The translations under genes and the position numbers were made by a program. From Larix sibirica (Eukaryota; Streptophyta; Pinopsida; Pinales; Pinaceae): a stretch of DNA of 11,199 nucleotides. Every line of letters begins with the position of its first letter. Position 1 is the first letter of the stretch. The stretch covers positions 18,921-30,119 of the forward strand of contig NWUY0300018274.1 in assembly GCA_004151065.3 (NCBI GenBank). Reading direction: 5' to 3'. Shown here piece after piece: positions 1-7,470 of the stretch. The notes beneath the pieces were generated by a model. That model saw only the letters and a program-made list of their open reading frames with translations, was not told the DNA's origin and made no database searches.

Positions 1-482
1 TCTACTCCATATTAGATCTAGGTGCTCTTGGATCTTCTCCTCCTGCACATCTCCACCCCATTGCGGAATTTTGGGCTTGCAGTTGCGGCTGATGGTACTT
101 CGTACTTTAGCCCAACTAGCATTTTCTACTTTATTGTACTTTACTTCATATATCTTGTCTTTTATAGGAGACTGTTTGGTACCCCTGCTTTGTAATGTCA
201 TCATTGTACTCAACAGTCCCTTTGACCTATTTTTCTGGTCACTAGTTGGACATTAATAAAATGATCTAATCTTATATGATCTTATCTTCACATCAACCTT
301 GTCCTTCATTGCCATAGCCTAGCAATCCTATCCTAGGGAAGCCCCTATTGAGTTGGAGAAAATTCAACCTAATGTGTAAAGAGGGAATTATTGAGGTGAT
401 AATGGGTAACCCCTCTAAGTTGCTCATGGGTTAGCATTGTTCTTTTGTGCTTTAATTTTGCATGCTAGTTCGTGTTGTAACA
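1..482 (+). mobile_element. 3' part of an LTR (U3/R/U5) of a plus-strand LTR retrotransposon
   Basis: This non-coding stretch ends in TTGTAACA at 475-482. It is followed after a few bases by a primer-binding-site-like sequence, which is the normal order at the 3' border of a 5' LTR. It contains an AATAAA signal at 255-260 and a TATA-like TTTTATAGG near 170-178, consistent with promoter and polyadenylation functions inside an LTR. The left end lies outside the window, so full length and the TG start cannot be seen. I found no second copy of this LTR in the rest of the window, so the element is incomplete here. Family: the tRNA-Asp-like primer site points to the Athila/Tat type of Ty3/gypsy or a derivative. 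The short 61-codon open frame at 71-256 inside it is judged spurious. Confidence 0.6.
255..260 (+). promoter_or_regulatory. AATAAA polyadenylation signal inside the LTR
   Basis: A canonical AATAAA hexamer sits in a T/A-rich context, about 225 bp before the LTR border. In LTR retrotransposons this signal normally lies at or near the R region. The placement fits, but in AT-rich DNA the hexamer also occurs by chance. Confidence 0.4.
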
Positions 483-485
483 TTT

Positions 486-500
486 TGGCATCGTTGGGGA
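486..500 (+). other. Primer-binding site resembling the tRNA-Asp 3' end complement
   Basis: The sequence TGGCATCGTTGGGGA starts four bases after the LTR-terminal CA. It matches the complement of the plant tRNA-Asp 3' end (TGGCGCCGTTGCCGGGGA), with GC changed to AT at two positions and CC missing in the middle. This is the primer type used by Athila/Tat-like Ty3/gypsy elements. Its position just inside the LTR border is the main support; the mismatches suggest an old or diverged copy. Confidence 0.6.
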
Positions 501-764
501 TAAAGTCAATTTCTTGGAATTTGTAGTTTTGCTACATTCACAACATTTGTGAGAGATTCTTATTGCAGATTTTTCTTCTCACGTGGCATCTCCATGAAGG
601 GACGAAGCTCTTGTTCCTTGCAGATTTTGAAGACATTGTTGGATGTAGAGAGGTGAGCACACTCATCAATTTGAAGGCTTTCAAGTTCATCTTGACGATT
701 CCACATTTGTTTTGGTATGAGGTAGATCATATGCATGCATTTCATATGTTTATATCGAGCAAAT
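501..764 (+). other. Retrotransposon leader region, no clear coding frame
   Basis: This stretch follows the primer-binding site and holds the first two copies of a recurring GCAGATTTT motif (565 and 620). An open frame spans 563-802 but starts on TTG rather than ATG, overlaps the next frame and resembles no protein I know. I read it as leader or decayed gag-region sequence. Confidence 0.35.
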
Positions 765-1179
765 ATGGTGGATATGGATCCATATTTTTATCCTCAATTT
801 GATTATCCACATGACTACGATAACATCATTATTGAAAAATTTGATGATTATGTGTTAAAATTCCATGGATATCACAATTCAATAGTAGGAAAATGTTGCA
901 TCCTTCATGAAGACATAGATGCTTTATTTCATATTTTTTACCATAATAGGGAGATGGACTCCATGGAAAATTTTGGGGATCCCATCTATGAGACTTGTAG
1001 TGTTAAGGGATTGAATATGGAATTTCAATTATGCATCTAATGAGGAAATTGCAGATTTTGAGCCTTTGGAACAACCAAGCATATTGGAGGATTTGTAAGA
1101 CAAATTACAGCTATATGCCCCCATTTGTAATGATGATTTCGGGCACCATTATGATCATATTTTTGCAGATTTGATTTGA
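765..1179 (+). pseudogene. Broken open frame in the retrotransposon internal region
   Basis: A coding-like frame begins near ATG 765 and runs to a TAA at 1038-1040. The next frame continues with similar composition from about 1018 to 1179, interrupted by TAA 1096-1098 and closed by TGA 1177-1179. This pattern suggests one older, longer ORF broken by a frameshift near 1018-1040 and at least one nonsense change. The peptide is rich in Asp, Tyr, His and Phe (for example DPYFYPQFDYPHDYDN near the start). I see no gag zinc knuckle (CX2CX4HX4C), protease DTG or reverse-transcriptase motif, so I cannot assign a domain. By position it would be in the gag region or a non-standard ORF of the LTR element to its left. 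It could also be a chance open stretch; continuity across two frames is the only argument against that. Confidence 0.35.
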
Positions 1180-1254
1180 CCATCTCCTCAAAATTTAGGG
1201 TTGTTTTGTGCCAAAAATTTTAGAGTAATTTTCGGCCATACTTGAAGGGTTTTA

Positions 1255-1865
1255 GTGCAGATTTTTCTAGGCATATGGAGCTATTTTAAGGACCTAAAAA
1301 TGCAGAAATTCCAGCCATATTTTGCCTCGTATATTCATGATATCATGCCTAACGTTTCAGCTGTAAAAGATGCTTTAGGGGTTGAAAATTGTATGATACT
1401 GAAGGGATTTGATGATATAAATTTCCAACCACCTATTTCTTCCATTTCTTCTCATTTTGGCATGTGTTTTCAGTTGGAAAATTCTCTTTTAATGCAGAAA
1501 TTTGTTTTGGGCAGCAAACTATTCATTTGGAGCTTCATTGCAAAAGGCAATAGAAGGGTGTTTTCAAGCCCTAAATTTGGCACTATTTTTTTTTCTAATT
1601 CTGTTTTTTTGGTCATATCTCATGTTCAACTATTGTGGAGAATGATCGTGAAGAGTATTGTAGATTTGAAGAGTCCCCTAAGCCCTTTTTGCTTGAGGGG
1701 AGCAGTGATGATGGAGATGGGTTGATTTATGACATTTTAAGTCATTATCTATTTAGCCATGTTTACACTAGTCCTATCCAAACTTGGATAGAGGAGCCTT
1801 ATTATAGTGCTTGCCCTTCTTGGCATGATTTTGGTGTTCATGGCCTTCTTCATGAGCACATTTAA
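1255..1865 (+). pseudogene. Two overlapping decayed open frames, retrotransposon internal region
   Basis: One frame is open from 1255 to 1725 and another from 1635 to 1865. Both begin on GTG, not ATG. The second encodes an acidic patch (LLEGSSDDGDG) followed by an aromatic-rich stretch ending WIEEPYYSACPSWHDFGVHG, which looks more protein-like than the surrounding DNA. A frameshift near 1635-1725 would join the two frames. I recognise no family, catalytic motif or membrane segment. The setting downstream of an LTR and primer-binding site suggests remnants of a retroelement internal region, possibly of a large non-autonomous derivative because no gag or pol motif is visible. Confidence 0.3.
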
Positions 1866-3020
1866 CATTTTAGCCTACATTTCATGGAGATTCCAACACG
1901 TATCTATTTGGGATTTGATGTATCCTTGTTTTGGTTGGCGACCAAACACAAGGAAAGATGCCATGGCATTGATGAGATGAGCACATGGCTAAATTGGGTT
2001 TATGATTTCACCTAGTATTTGCTTTATCTCATATTTAGAGTAGGGTAGTAAGAATAAGCTCTCGAGAGCATCAGAGTAAAATGAATAAGCTCAACATGTA
2101 AGCGTTAGATTTCAATTGGCATGGTTGTCTCATGTTCTTTTTTGTTATAAAGCCAAATTTTGATGTAATAAACTATTGGATGTGATGTGGTGTTTATGGT
2201 TGTTGAGGGCTTGAGGCTATCCATCCCACCACATGATTTTCTCTTGCAGTTGATGGTCATTGCTAATAGGTACATTTCGAAATTCCAGGGTTTTCATGCA
2301 CTCCCATGAAGAACACGTCAGTTGGAGCTAGTTGTTATCCCCCATTTTCTCATGGGCGTCCACATGTGATTTTTATCATACATTTAGAGAGGTTGAAGTT
2401 TTCATGGAGATGATTTATGCCTTGGGTTCTTGATGCTATAGTTCCGATGATGCTCTAGCATATGATTGATGGATTTTCATGATAGCCTTGTTGAAAATAG
2501 TTATGGGATGTATGCTCTAATAAGGATGATTGTTAATGAGGTTATATGACGATGATGCATTCCACTTGTACATCACTCACTTGTATCATATTATCCATCT
2601 TTTGATAAAGCACCCTAGCATCTTGGCTTTGATGCAGCTTCTTCATGGCATGGACCATAATTATTCATGGAGCACTTGGTTTAGATGAATGATATGGTGA
2701 CATATGGAGATATCCTAGTGGAGCACTCTAGCTCATGACACATGGTTTGCATTTGTGGCTTGATATAACATTTGTTGGTTGACATGGATGGATATTTCCT
2801 AGAGTGTTCTTGCTTATTGGAGGTGATTTGGCATGATTTAATGGCATGGATTGGTTCTTCTCGAAGCGCCATTGTTTCTTGTCCCTTGTATTCCTTATGT
2901 GGATGATATGGGGGCCCACCCTTTCTCTTGTAGCGTTTTTGCTCATATGATGCCTTCATTATTGGTGATTTCCCATATAATGCACCCCCCATTCTAGCAC
3001 GTGTGATAGACTACAATTCC
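1866..3020. other. Intergenic or repeat-derived region without recognisable genes
   Basis: I read both strands and found no long ORF with known motifs. Minus-strand open frames at 2681-2992 (103 codons) and 2728-2946 (72 codons) overlap each other and have no recognised similarity. They lie just downstream, in minus-strand sense, of the gypsy pol fragment but do not continue its reverse-transcriptase core. The TATAAAG at about 2146 and AATAAA at 2167-2172 are too close together for a normal transcription unit. Confidence 0.5.
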
Positions 3021-3240
3021 TTGGATAATCGGGGCAAGCATAGGGTTCATAGCCCTTGGCTTTTGTTGATTTGGTTTGGTCTTTTTCTTCAAAGGAATAG
3101 AGTGCTTGGTGACATTGGTATTATAGGTTTTTAAGCTCATCATAATTCCATGAAAAGATATCCTTGTACTCCTTGATCAACTCTCCAATCTTCCTTCTTT
3201 CTTCATGGGTACAACTGCTTCCAATTTTAATGTTTTGTGG
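3021..3240 (-). pseudogene. Ty3/gypsy pol fragment (linker just before the reverse-transcriptase core)
   Basis: Read on the minus strand from about 3240, the translation contains NIKIGSS, then EERRKIGELIKEYKDIFSW and NYDEL. This is the conserved block that precedes the RT domain in Ty3/gypsy polyproteins, typically of the form '(V/I)KIG...EYKDVFAWSY(E/D)DL'. The frame shifts by one base in a run of Ts at about 3126-3132. The next frame then continues with HSIPLKKKTKPNQQKPR and MNPMLAPIIQ, matching the family pattern 'H.IPLKPG.KP.RQK.R..NP.L.P.I'. Homology stops at about 3021, before the RT catalytic core, so no YXDD or LPQG motif is present. A stop lies upstream near 3270. The fragment is truncated on both sides and non-functional. 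Its orientation is opposite to the LTR at the left end, so it comes from a separate insertion. Confidence 0.75.
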
Positions 3241-4741
3241 GCTTTCAATGGATTTCTTGTGCGGAGCTCAAGTCAAGGTTCGACTAGAGAATGGATATGC
3301 ATGTAGATGTTGTAAACATACTTTCTATGGACCATGTGATATCCTAATCACATTGCACTTGGAGCTATGTAAATGCTCATGCTGAAAATAATATATAATG
3401 GTCCAAGATGGTTGTAGGGAGCAAAAGAGGGGCTATGAGTCATCAAGATGGGAAAATGAAAGGGGGTCCGTGAGAAATAATCCTCTATTGCCAAGTGTCA
3501 ACCAAAGAACTCATATCTTTTCCATCACATGCCTTAATTGAAGCTCACCCATCACCTTTGACTTAGTAAGCCAAATATAAATGCATGCAGAGGTTGGTGA
3601 GGAATGTCTAGCTCACATAAGTACAGGAGTATGAGAAGAGTACAGTGAGTTTGGGACAATATTAGAGTCTTTCATTCACTCTCCTACATCTTGGGAATTC
3701 ATTCTCTCATTATGGACTATAATTCTTCCTTCATGTTGTACAAACTGCATTCTTTGGAGTATCACCATATCCAAATTTGAATTGACCAATAATCATCACA
3801 TTGTCGATTGATTTGTAGACATGGGAAGAGATATAGATGGTTGTAGATGTGCATAGAGATTGCGTTGTTTGACAAACCATTCATGTCCCCTGATATGGCT
3901 ACTCATTTACTATTCTAGAGCCAAAGTATCACCTTTCCAAGTTATTTTGAGAAGGAAGTCCGCAAATTGGACTCATTAACCCTGCACTAAAGAGAACTAG
4001 AGGGGAAGAAGATGCTTGAAGGATCACTAAGTGAAGGGAAAGACCTTCCCTTGTGTTGTGTATGATAGTGGAAGAGAGTGCCATGGTTGATTGATAGTTG
4101 GATGAGGTGCCTAGAGAGCTCTATACTGCAAGATTGGCAGAGTCATGAGAGCAATGGGTTGGGATGAGTGTGTTGTAAGCCTGTAGTTGATTCCTTCACT
4201 GTAGTGGCCTCATAGCCCAGCTTGGGGGTGGACATTATGCTAGGTGCCTATGGTTGCGTGGAAATTGCTTGCACACAACCAATTGCTTGGATTATTTTCT
4301 ATTACACAATAAATATTCTATCTTTGTTAATAAACTATAAATGAATTCAATTTTCTGTTTGTATATATATCACATGTGTCTGTGTGAATTTTGTTTAAGA
4401 GTGGAATGGGTATATGTTTGCCGCATTTTTAGTTATTTGATGCTTGATTAATCTGCTGCATTTATTTTATAGGGACCGATTCATGTATTATAGTCCATTG
4501 GGATTCTAATGGAAGCTAGTCCCAGATTGAATGTTTATTGTCATTGGTAATGGCGTTGTTAATGGCCCAATAAACAATCTACAAGAATGTTTAGACTCAT
4601 GTTTGTCTACATTGGGCCTATCAATTTTTCGAGAGGCATGAAGAACATGATTAACTTTAATCTTTTGTAGTACGAGGTCCTTCATCCTACATTTACCATA
4701 TATNGTAGAAGAAGTAGTACAAAAGAAAAGGTTAGATAGTC
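3241..4741. other. Non-coding region with LTR-like texture
   Basis: No coding region is supported here. The open frame at 3164-3385 on the plus strand is a shadow of the minus-strand gypsy fragment. A TATA-like TATAAAT is at 3576-3582. GGGGTGGACATT followed by GGTTGCGTGG lies around 4225-4260, and pyrimidine-rich, CTGCTGCATT-type sequence around 4420-4470 resembles R/U5 and leader segments of plant Copia LTRs. I could not find a TGGTATCAGAGC-type primer site after it, so an LTR is only suspected. An 8-bp inverted repeat (GGCCCAAT 4564-4571, ATTGGGCC 4611-4618) could form a loose stem-loop. An N occurs at 4704. Confidence 0.4.
3576..3582 (+). promoter_or_regulatory. TATA-like box in the suspected LTR-like region
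   Basis: A TATAAAT heptamer lies in CCAAATATAAATGCATGC. Downstream sequence is pyrimidine-rich and non-coding. It could be the promoter of a decayed LTR spanning roughly 3400-4300, but neither LTR boundary is clear, so this is weak. Confidence 0.25.
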
Positions 4742-4768
4742 TTTTCCTTCATACTACTTTAAAAAAAC

Positions 4769-4970
4769 AATCAATTCAAAAGCAATCGGATTTTAATGGG
4801 ATGAAGTGAGTTCCTGTTCTATGGTTGTAATAACATGGACAAAGACACTTCATGTGAAAAGGGTTGTAGAATCAATTCAAAAGCAATCCTATTTTAATGG
4901 GATGAAGTGAGTTCCCATTCTATGGTTGTAATAACATGGACAAGGACATTTCAGGTGAAGAGGGTTGAAG
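4769..4970. repeat. 101-bp tandem duplication
   Basis: Two adjacent blocks, 4769-4869 and 4870-4970, both begin AATCAATTCAAAAGCAATC and end GGGTTG(T/A)AG. They differ by scattered substitutions, for example CGGA/CTAT and CCTGTT/CCCATT, and show no indel. The divergence means this duplication is older than the 3.2-kb one. Confidence 0.9.
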
Positions 4971-5267
4971 AGCAAGTGAAAAACATATCCAAATACATCT
5001 ACAACCACATACTGATCTTGTTTTATGAGAAAAATATAACGGTAAGGGAGCTTGTTAGGTTGAGCATGATTTGATTTGCAATGAACTTCCTCATGTTGCA
5101 ATTTCTCATTGACTAGAAAAACAACTTGAAGAAGTTGTTTGCTTATAACGTGTATTGAATTCGTCTCAATGAGCCACAATCTTGAAGGGAAATACACGTG
5201 GAAAAGTTCATGAGATTTCTTTTTGGAACAAGTAAAAGAGATTGTCAAAATCACCAGGCCCCTTGTT
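4971..5267. other. Stretch without recognisable gene; perfect 8-bp-arm inverted repeat
   Basis: A minus-strand frame of 153 codons is open across 4889-5350, but it begins on TTG, resembles no known protein and runs through two local duplications, so I do not call it a gene. A perfect inverted repeat, AACAACTT-GAAG-AAGTTGTT, lies at 5120-5139. The same content recurs at 8202-8498. Confidence 0.4.
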
Positions 5268-5445
5268 AAAGTGTTATGGATGCTAGATGGCAAAAGAGAT
5301 TGTCTTTGACTCTTATTGTAGCTTATTGGTGGATGCAATTCGGTTCCCAATGCCCTAAAGTGTTACGGATTCTAGATGATAGAAGAGATTGTCTTTGACT
5401 CTTATTGTAGCTTATTGGTGGATGCAATTCAATTCATAATGCCTT
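5268..5445. repeat. 89-bp tandem duplication
   Basis: Blocks 5268-5356 and 5357-5445 share AAAGTGTTA(T/C)GGAT, GAGATTGTCTTTGACTC and TAGCTTATTGGTGGATGCAA. The second block differs by about ten substitutions. A shorter related piece (AAAAGAGATTGTC) lies upstream at 5234, hinting at an older, longer array. Confidence 0.88.
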
Positions 5446-5696
5446 AAGTTGCAAGGGTTTGCAAGTTGGATCTTAAGCCACATATGTAACAGTTTTGGGT
5501 GTGATTGCAATTGGGGTGTGTTTGAGCACATACATGCAAAGAGGAATAACAATGGTTTTGATTTAGTCTTCATGTTGTACAACCTTTAATCGAGGTGTAA
5601 TTATTTGTTGAACACCACACCTCATTTAGATGAGGATATTGATCCCTCCAAATTGGGTCATGAATAATCAACCAACAATGTTTGCAAATGAATACT

Positions 5697-5879
5697 TTAG
5701 TTTGTTTGTTTGCAATTACCTTCGATATTATTGTATAGAGAGATTGGTTTGAAATTGTCTATGCCCATTGGGTTTTTCTTCTTTGGAATCAATGTTATGT
5801 GAGTTGCATTTAGGATCTTCAACACACTCTTTGCCTTGCATGACTCTTCCAAACCTCTAACCTGATTTTTCTTTTCCAA
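5697..5879 (-). pseudogene. LINE (L1-type) reverse-transcriptase fragment
   Basis: On the minus strand the translation contains LKILNATHITLIPKKKNP followed by GIDNFKPISLYN. This is the characteristic N-terminal RT block of plant non-LTR retrotransposons, whose usual form is 'LN.T.I.LIPK...P..... F(K/R)PISLCN.(I/V)YKI.(S/A)K..ANRLK'. The expected continuation ISKVIANK is present in another frame at 5728-5705, so a small net deletion just after SLYN has removed about five residues and shifted the frame. Only some 60 residues of a domain of several hundred survive. The F(A/V)DD catalytic motif is absent and the open stretch starts on TTG, so this cannot make an active enzyme. I saw no endonuclease domain upstream. 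A 5'-truncated insertion would be expected to carry its 3' end, and I see no clear poly(A) on the minus strand, so it is probably an old, internally eroded fragment. Confidence 0.75.
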
Positions 5880-5929
5880 GGAATAACCTTGTGGAAAACC
5901 CTCCGAGTACTTCCCTATGATTCATGGAT

Positions 5930-6071
5930 GCTAAATGGGGTAAACTGTCGGCCTTGATTATGGAGCCTAACCTCGAGGGGATCAAGAGAGTCGAACCCAT
6001 GACCTCAACAACTTTGGGGGGAGAGATCTCATGTCCGGCTCATGACCACGAGCTAACCCTTTGGGAGATTC
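5930..6071 (-). mobile_element. tRNA-like SINE fragment with Pol III A and B boxes
   Basis: Read on the minus strand from about 6071, the sequence CAAAGGGTTAGCTCGTGGTC contains an A-box-like TTAGCTCGTGG (6056-6046). About 48 bp later comes a clear B box, GGTTCGACTC (5997-5988), inside CATGGGTTCGACTCTC. The tRNA T-arm consensus GWTCRANNC is matched exactly. Spacing is longer than in a normal tRNA gene, the acceptor arm does not pair and there is no CCA or anticodon arm, so it is not a tRNA gene. A tRNA-headed SINE of the Au type fits best. The body continues to about 5890; no tail or target-site duplication is obvious, so the boundaries are approximate. Confidence 0.5.
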
Positions 6072-6396
6072 AACCTCTGACTTGGTTATTTCCCCACTCT
6101 TGAAAAATATAGTCGGGAAATTTATAAGGATATGTATAAATTTATAAGAGTACATGGAGCAAAAATTGGTATGTGGATTAATTAGTGGGGTGATTGATCT
6201 TGTTATTAGTGGTGTGATTAGTGCATTGGTTGATTGTAGTTTGTATTCCTAATATAAGGTTACAAATAGAAATATACAAATATGGTAGATTATCTACTTT
6301 TCGGTGTTCACTTGATGAGAATGTAACTAAGAGATAGAAGAAAAAATATTGAAATACTTAGTTCATTCTCATGATGAAAACCAAACACAAGAGGCC

Positions 6397-6404
6397 TATT
6401 TATA
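6397..6404 (-). promoter_or_regulatory. Minus-strand TATA box, probable LTR-type promoter
   Basis: On the minus strand AGCTTGTATAAATAGGCC (6410-6393) contains TATAAATA in a strong plant TATA context. It is followed by CTCTTGTGTTTGG and a pyrimidine-rich non-coding leader, as in plant LTRs. A duplicated block of about 96 bp lies about 140 bp upstream (6543-6742), similar to repeats in retrotransposon U3 regions. I found no clear TG...CA borders or primer-binding site, so this may be a solo-LTR relic or a lone promoter-like sequence. Confidence 0.45.
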
Positions 6405-6542
6405 CAAGCTAATAAAAAAACTATTTGAAATTAATGCTCCAACTACTTTACATCTATATTCAAACTTCTATATGCTTCTTATTATACATATCTTGCACAT
6501 GTTTTTTCAAAGCTTTCTTGTATGATTATTTCTCCCAATAAC

Positions 6543-6742
6543 ATGATAAAATATTTCTAGAGTATAACCTTAGAATTATAATTACTCTCTCTCTCAAAAA
6601 GATGAGACATTGGACTCTAAGATTTTCTGATCGAGTTGATGATAAAATATTTCTAAAATATAACCTTATAATTATATCATAATTACTCACCATCCTTTTG
6701 AAGAGATGAGACATTGGACTTTAATATTTTATGATCAAGTTG
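6543..6742. repeat. Imperfect tandem duplication of about 96-104 bp
   Basis: Blocks 6543-6638 and 6639-6742 both begin ATGATAAAATATTTCTA and end GATGAGACATTGGACT...GATC(G/A)AGTTG. The second block has 8 bp of extra net length around TATCATAATTACTCACCATCC. A CT-rich run (CTCTCTCTCTC) sits in the first block. The 62-codon minus-strand open frame here (6526-6714) is simply the repeat translated twice. Confidence 0.85.
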
Positions 6743-7191
6743 AATCCATGTGGACCGGGCTTTATTTGGCAATCAAATTGGCATTGATAAAGGTACCTTG
6801 TATCAAAAAGTAATGAGGTAGAAACAAGCCTCCCAAGAGACTTTGACGCTCATAAAAGAAGCCTCGAAGGTTTTAATGAAGTTTTGAGAATAAATATCCT
6901 CAAAGGGCAATCACCTTGAGAATAATGAAACACATCCCCTTTGCAATGGCCCCGTTGATGGCCCTTTTACAAGAGAGAAAGTGTTATGGGAACAGTAATA
7001 CCTCTCATTGAGACAAACGTACTTGCTCGAGGAACAAGAATCCCAAGCTATATCGAAAAATAAGCACAAATAGTATTTTTAATAACCAACCTTTTTTATA
7101 ACTTACAAAAACTTCACGCCTTTATTCTTTGAATATGGCAGAAATGCAAGATAAAGGGCATACATGGAATATAGTGAAATTCAATTAAACC
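6743..7191. other. Stretch with no recognisable gene
   Basis: I read both strands and saw no ORF with known motifs and no RNA gene. The stretch recurs unchanged at 9974-10422. Confidence 0.5.
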
Positions 7192-7199
7192 TATATATA
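7192..7199 (+). promoter_or_regulatory. TATATATA box upstream of the 71-aa ORF
   Basis: CTATATATAACTTTTGG lies 56 bp before the ATG at 7255. That spacing would allow a transcription start about 30 bp downstream and a leader of roughly 30 nt. It is only suggestive in AT-rich DNA. The counterpart is at 10423-10430. Confidence 0.3.
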
Positions 7200-7202
7200 A
7201 CT

Positions 7203-7325
7203 TTTGGAACATTGAAAGATTTAAAAAACAATAAAGGCTTCACTTGCAACACGTATGGAATATTTTGAAAATATTAGAAGATTTGAAAGAACGATATTGA
7301 CTTCACTTACAACACGTACGGCTGA
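7203..7325. repeat. Degenerate tandem duplication of about 63 bp
   Basis: TTGGAACATTGAAAGATTTAAAAAAC...CTTCACTTGCAACACGTATGG is followed by a second block with the same landmarks: TTTTGAAAATATTAGAAGATTTGAAAGAAC...CTTCACTTACAACACGTACGG. The CTTCACTT landmarks are 63 bp apart (7238 and 7301). A one-base length difference after AGATTT puts the two blocks in different reading frames. The start codon of the 71-aa ORF lies at the end of the first block and its first 22 codons cover the second. The counterpart is at 10434-10556. Confidence 0.75.
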
Positions 7326-7470
7326 TTCTGATTCTGAACTCGAAGTAGATTCCCTTGATTCGTTGGATAACCAATTTAGGAAATTGAGAGAGGATTCCAG
7401 AGATGTTCACGGCTTAGGCAGAGATATTGTATGGAACCTTGATAATTTCCTGGCTGCTTTCTCCAACTGA
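7255..7470 (+). CDS. Small hypothetical acidic protein, 71 aa
   Basis: This frame runs from ATG 7255 to TGA 7468-7470 and is bounded upstream by an in-frame TAA at 7222-7224. I do not recognise the product. Residues 1-22 (MEYFENIRRFERTIL...) are encoded by the second block of a degenerate 63-bp repeat. Residues 23-38 form an acidic Asp/Ser/Glu/Leu patch (DSDSELEVDSLDSLDN). The rest (FRKLREDSRDVHGLGRDIVW..) has alternating charged and hydrophobic residues that could form helix. I see no signal peptide, membrane segment, zinc motif or catalytic signature. A TATA box lies 56 bp upstream, but I found no convincing poly(A) signal downstream. It is either a small real gene, an exon or remnant of a larger one, or a chance ORF. 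The composition is more protein-like than the other open frames in the unit, but evidence for function is weak. Confidence 0.3.
   Translation: MEYFENIRRFERTILTSLTTRTADSDSELEVDSLDSLDNQFRKLREDSRDVHGLGRDIVWNLDNFLAAFSN

Noticed and set aside
71-256. 61-codon plus-strand frame with a hydrophobic stretch
   Set aside because: It lies inside the LTR and ends just before the poly(A) signal. The hydrophobicity comes from T-rich DNA.
560-745. 61-codon minus-strand frame
   Set aside because: It lies opposite plus-strand open frames of the same region and has no recognisable motif.
2681-2992. 103- and 72-codon minus-strand open frames near the gypsy fragment
   Set aside because: They overlap in different frames, lack RT or other retroelement motifs and do not extend the pol homology. 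Most likely chance open frames.
5120-5139. Perfect inverted repeat as a terminator or protein-binding site
   Set aside because: It is an isolated 8-bp-arm palindrome in AT-rich plant DNA with no adjacent gene or T run. Chance is sufficient.
4889-5350. 153-codon open frame on the minus strand (and its duplicate at 8120-8581)
   Set aside because: It starts on TTG, has no recognisable motif, and crosses parts of both the 101-bp and 89-bp duplications. Its presence twice is explained by the unit duplication.
5930-6071. Possible genuine tRNA gene on the minus strand
   Set aside because: B box present, but spacing is too long, the acceptor stem does not pair and no anticodon arm is evident. A SINE head fits better.
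6526-6714. 62-codon minus-strand frame (and duplicate at 9757-9945)
   Set aside because: It is the imperfect 96-bp tandem repeat translated across both blocks, with no sign of a protein.
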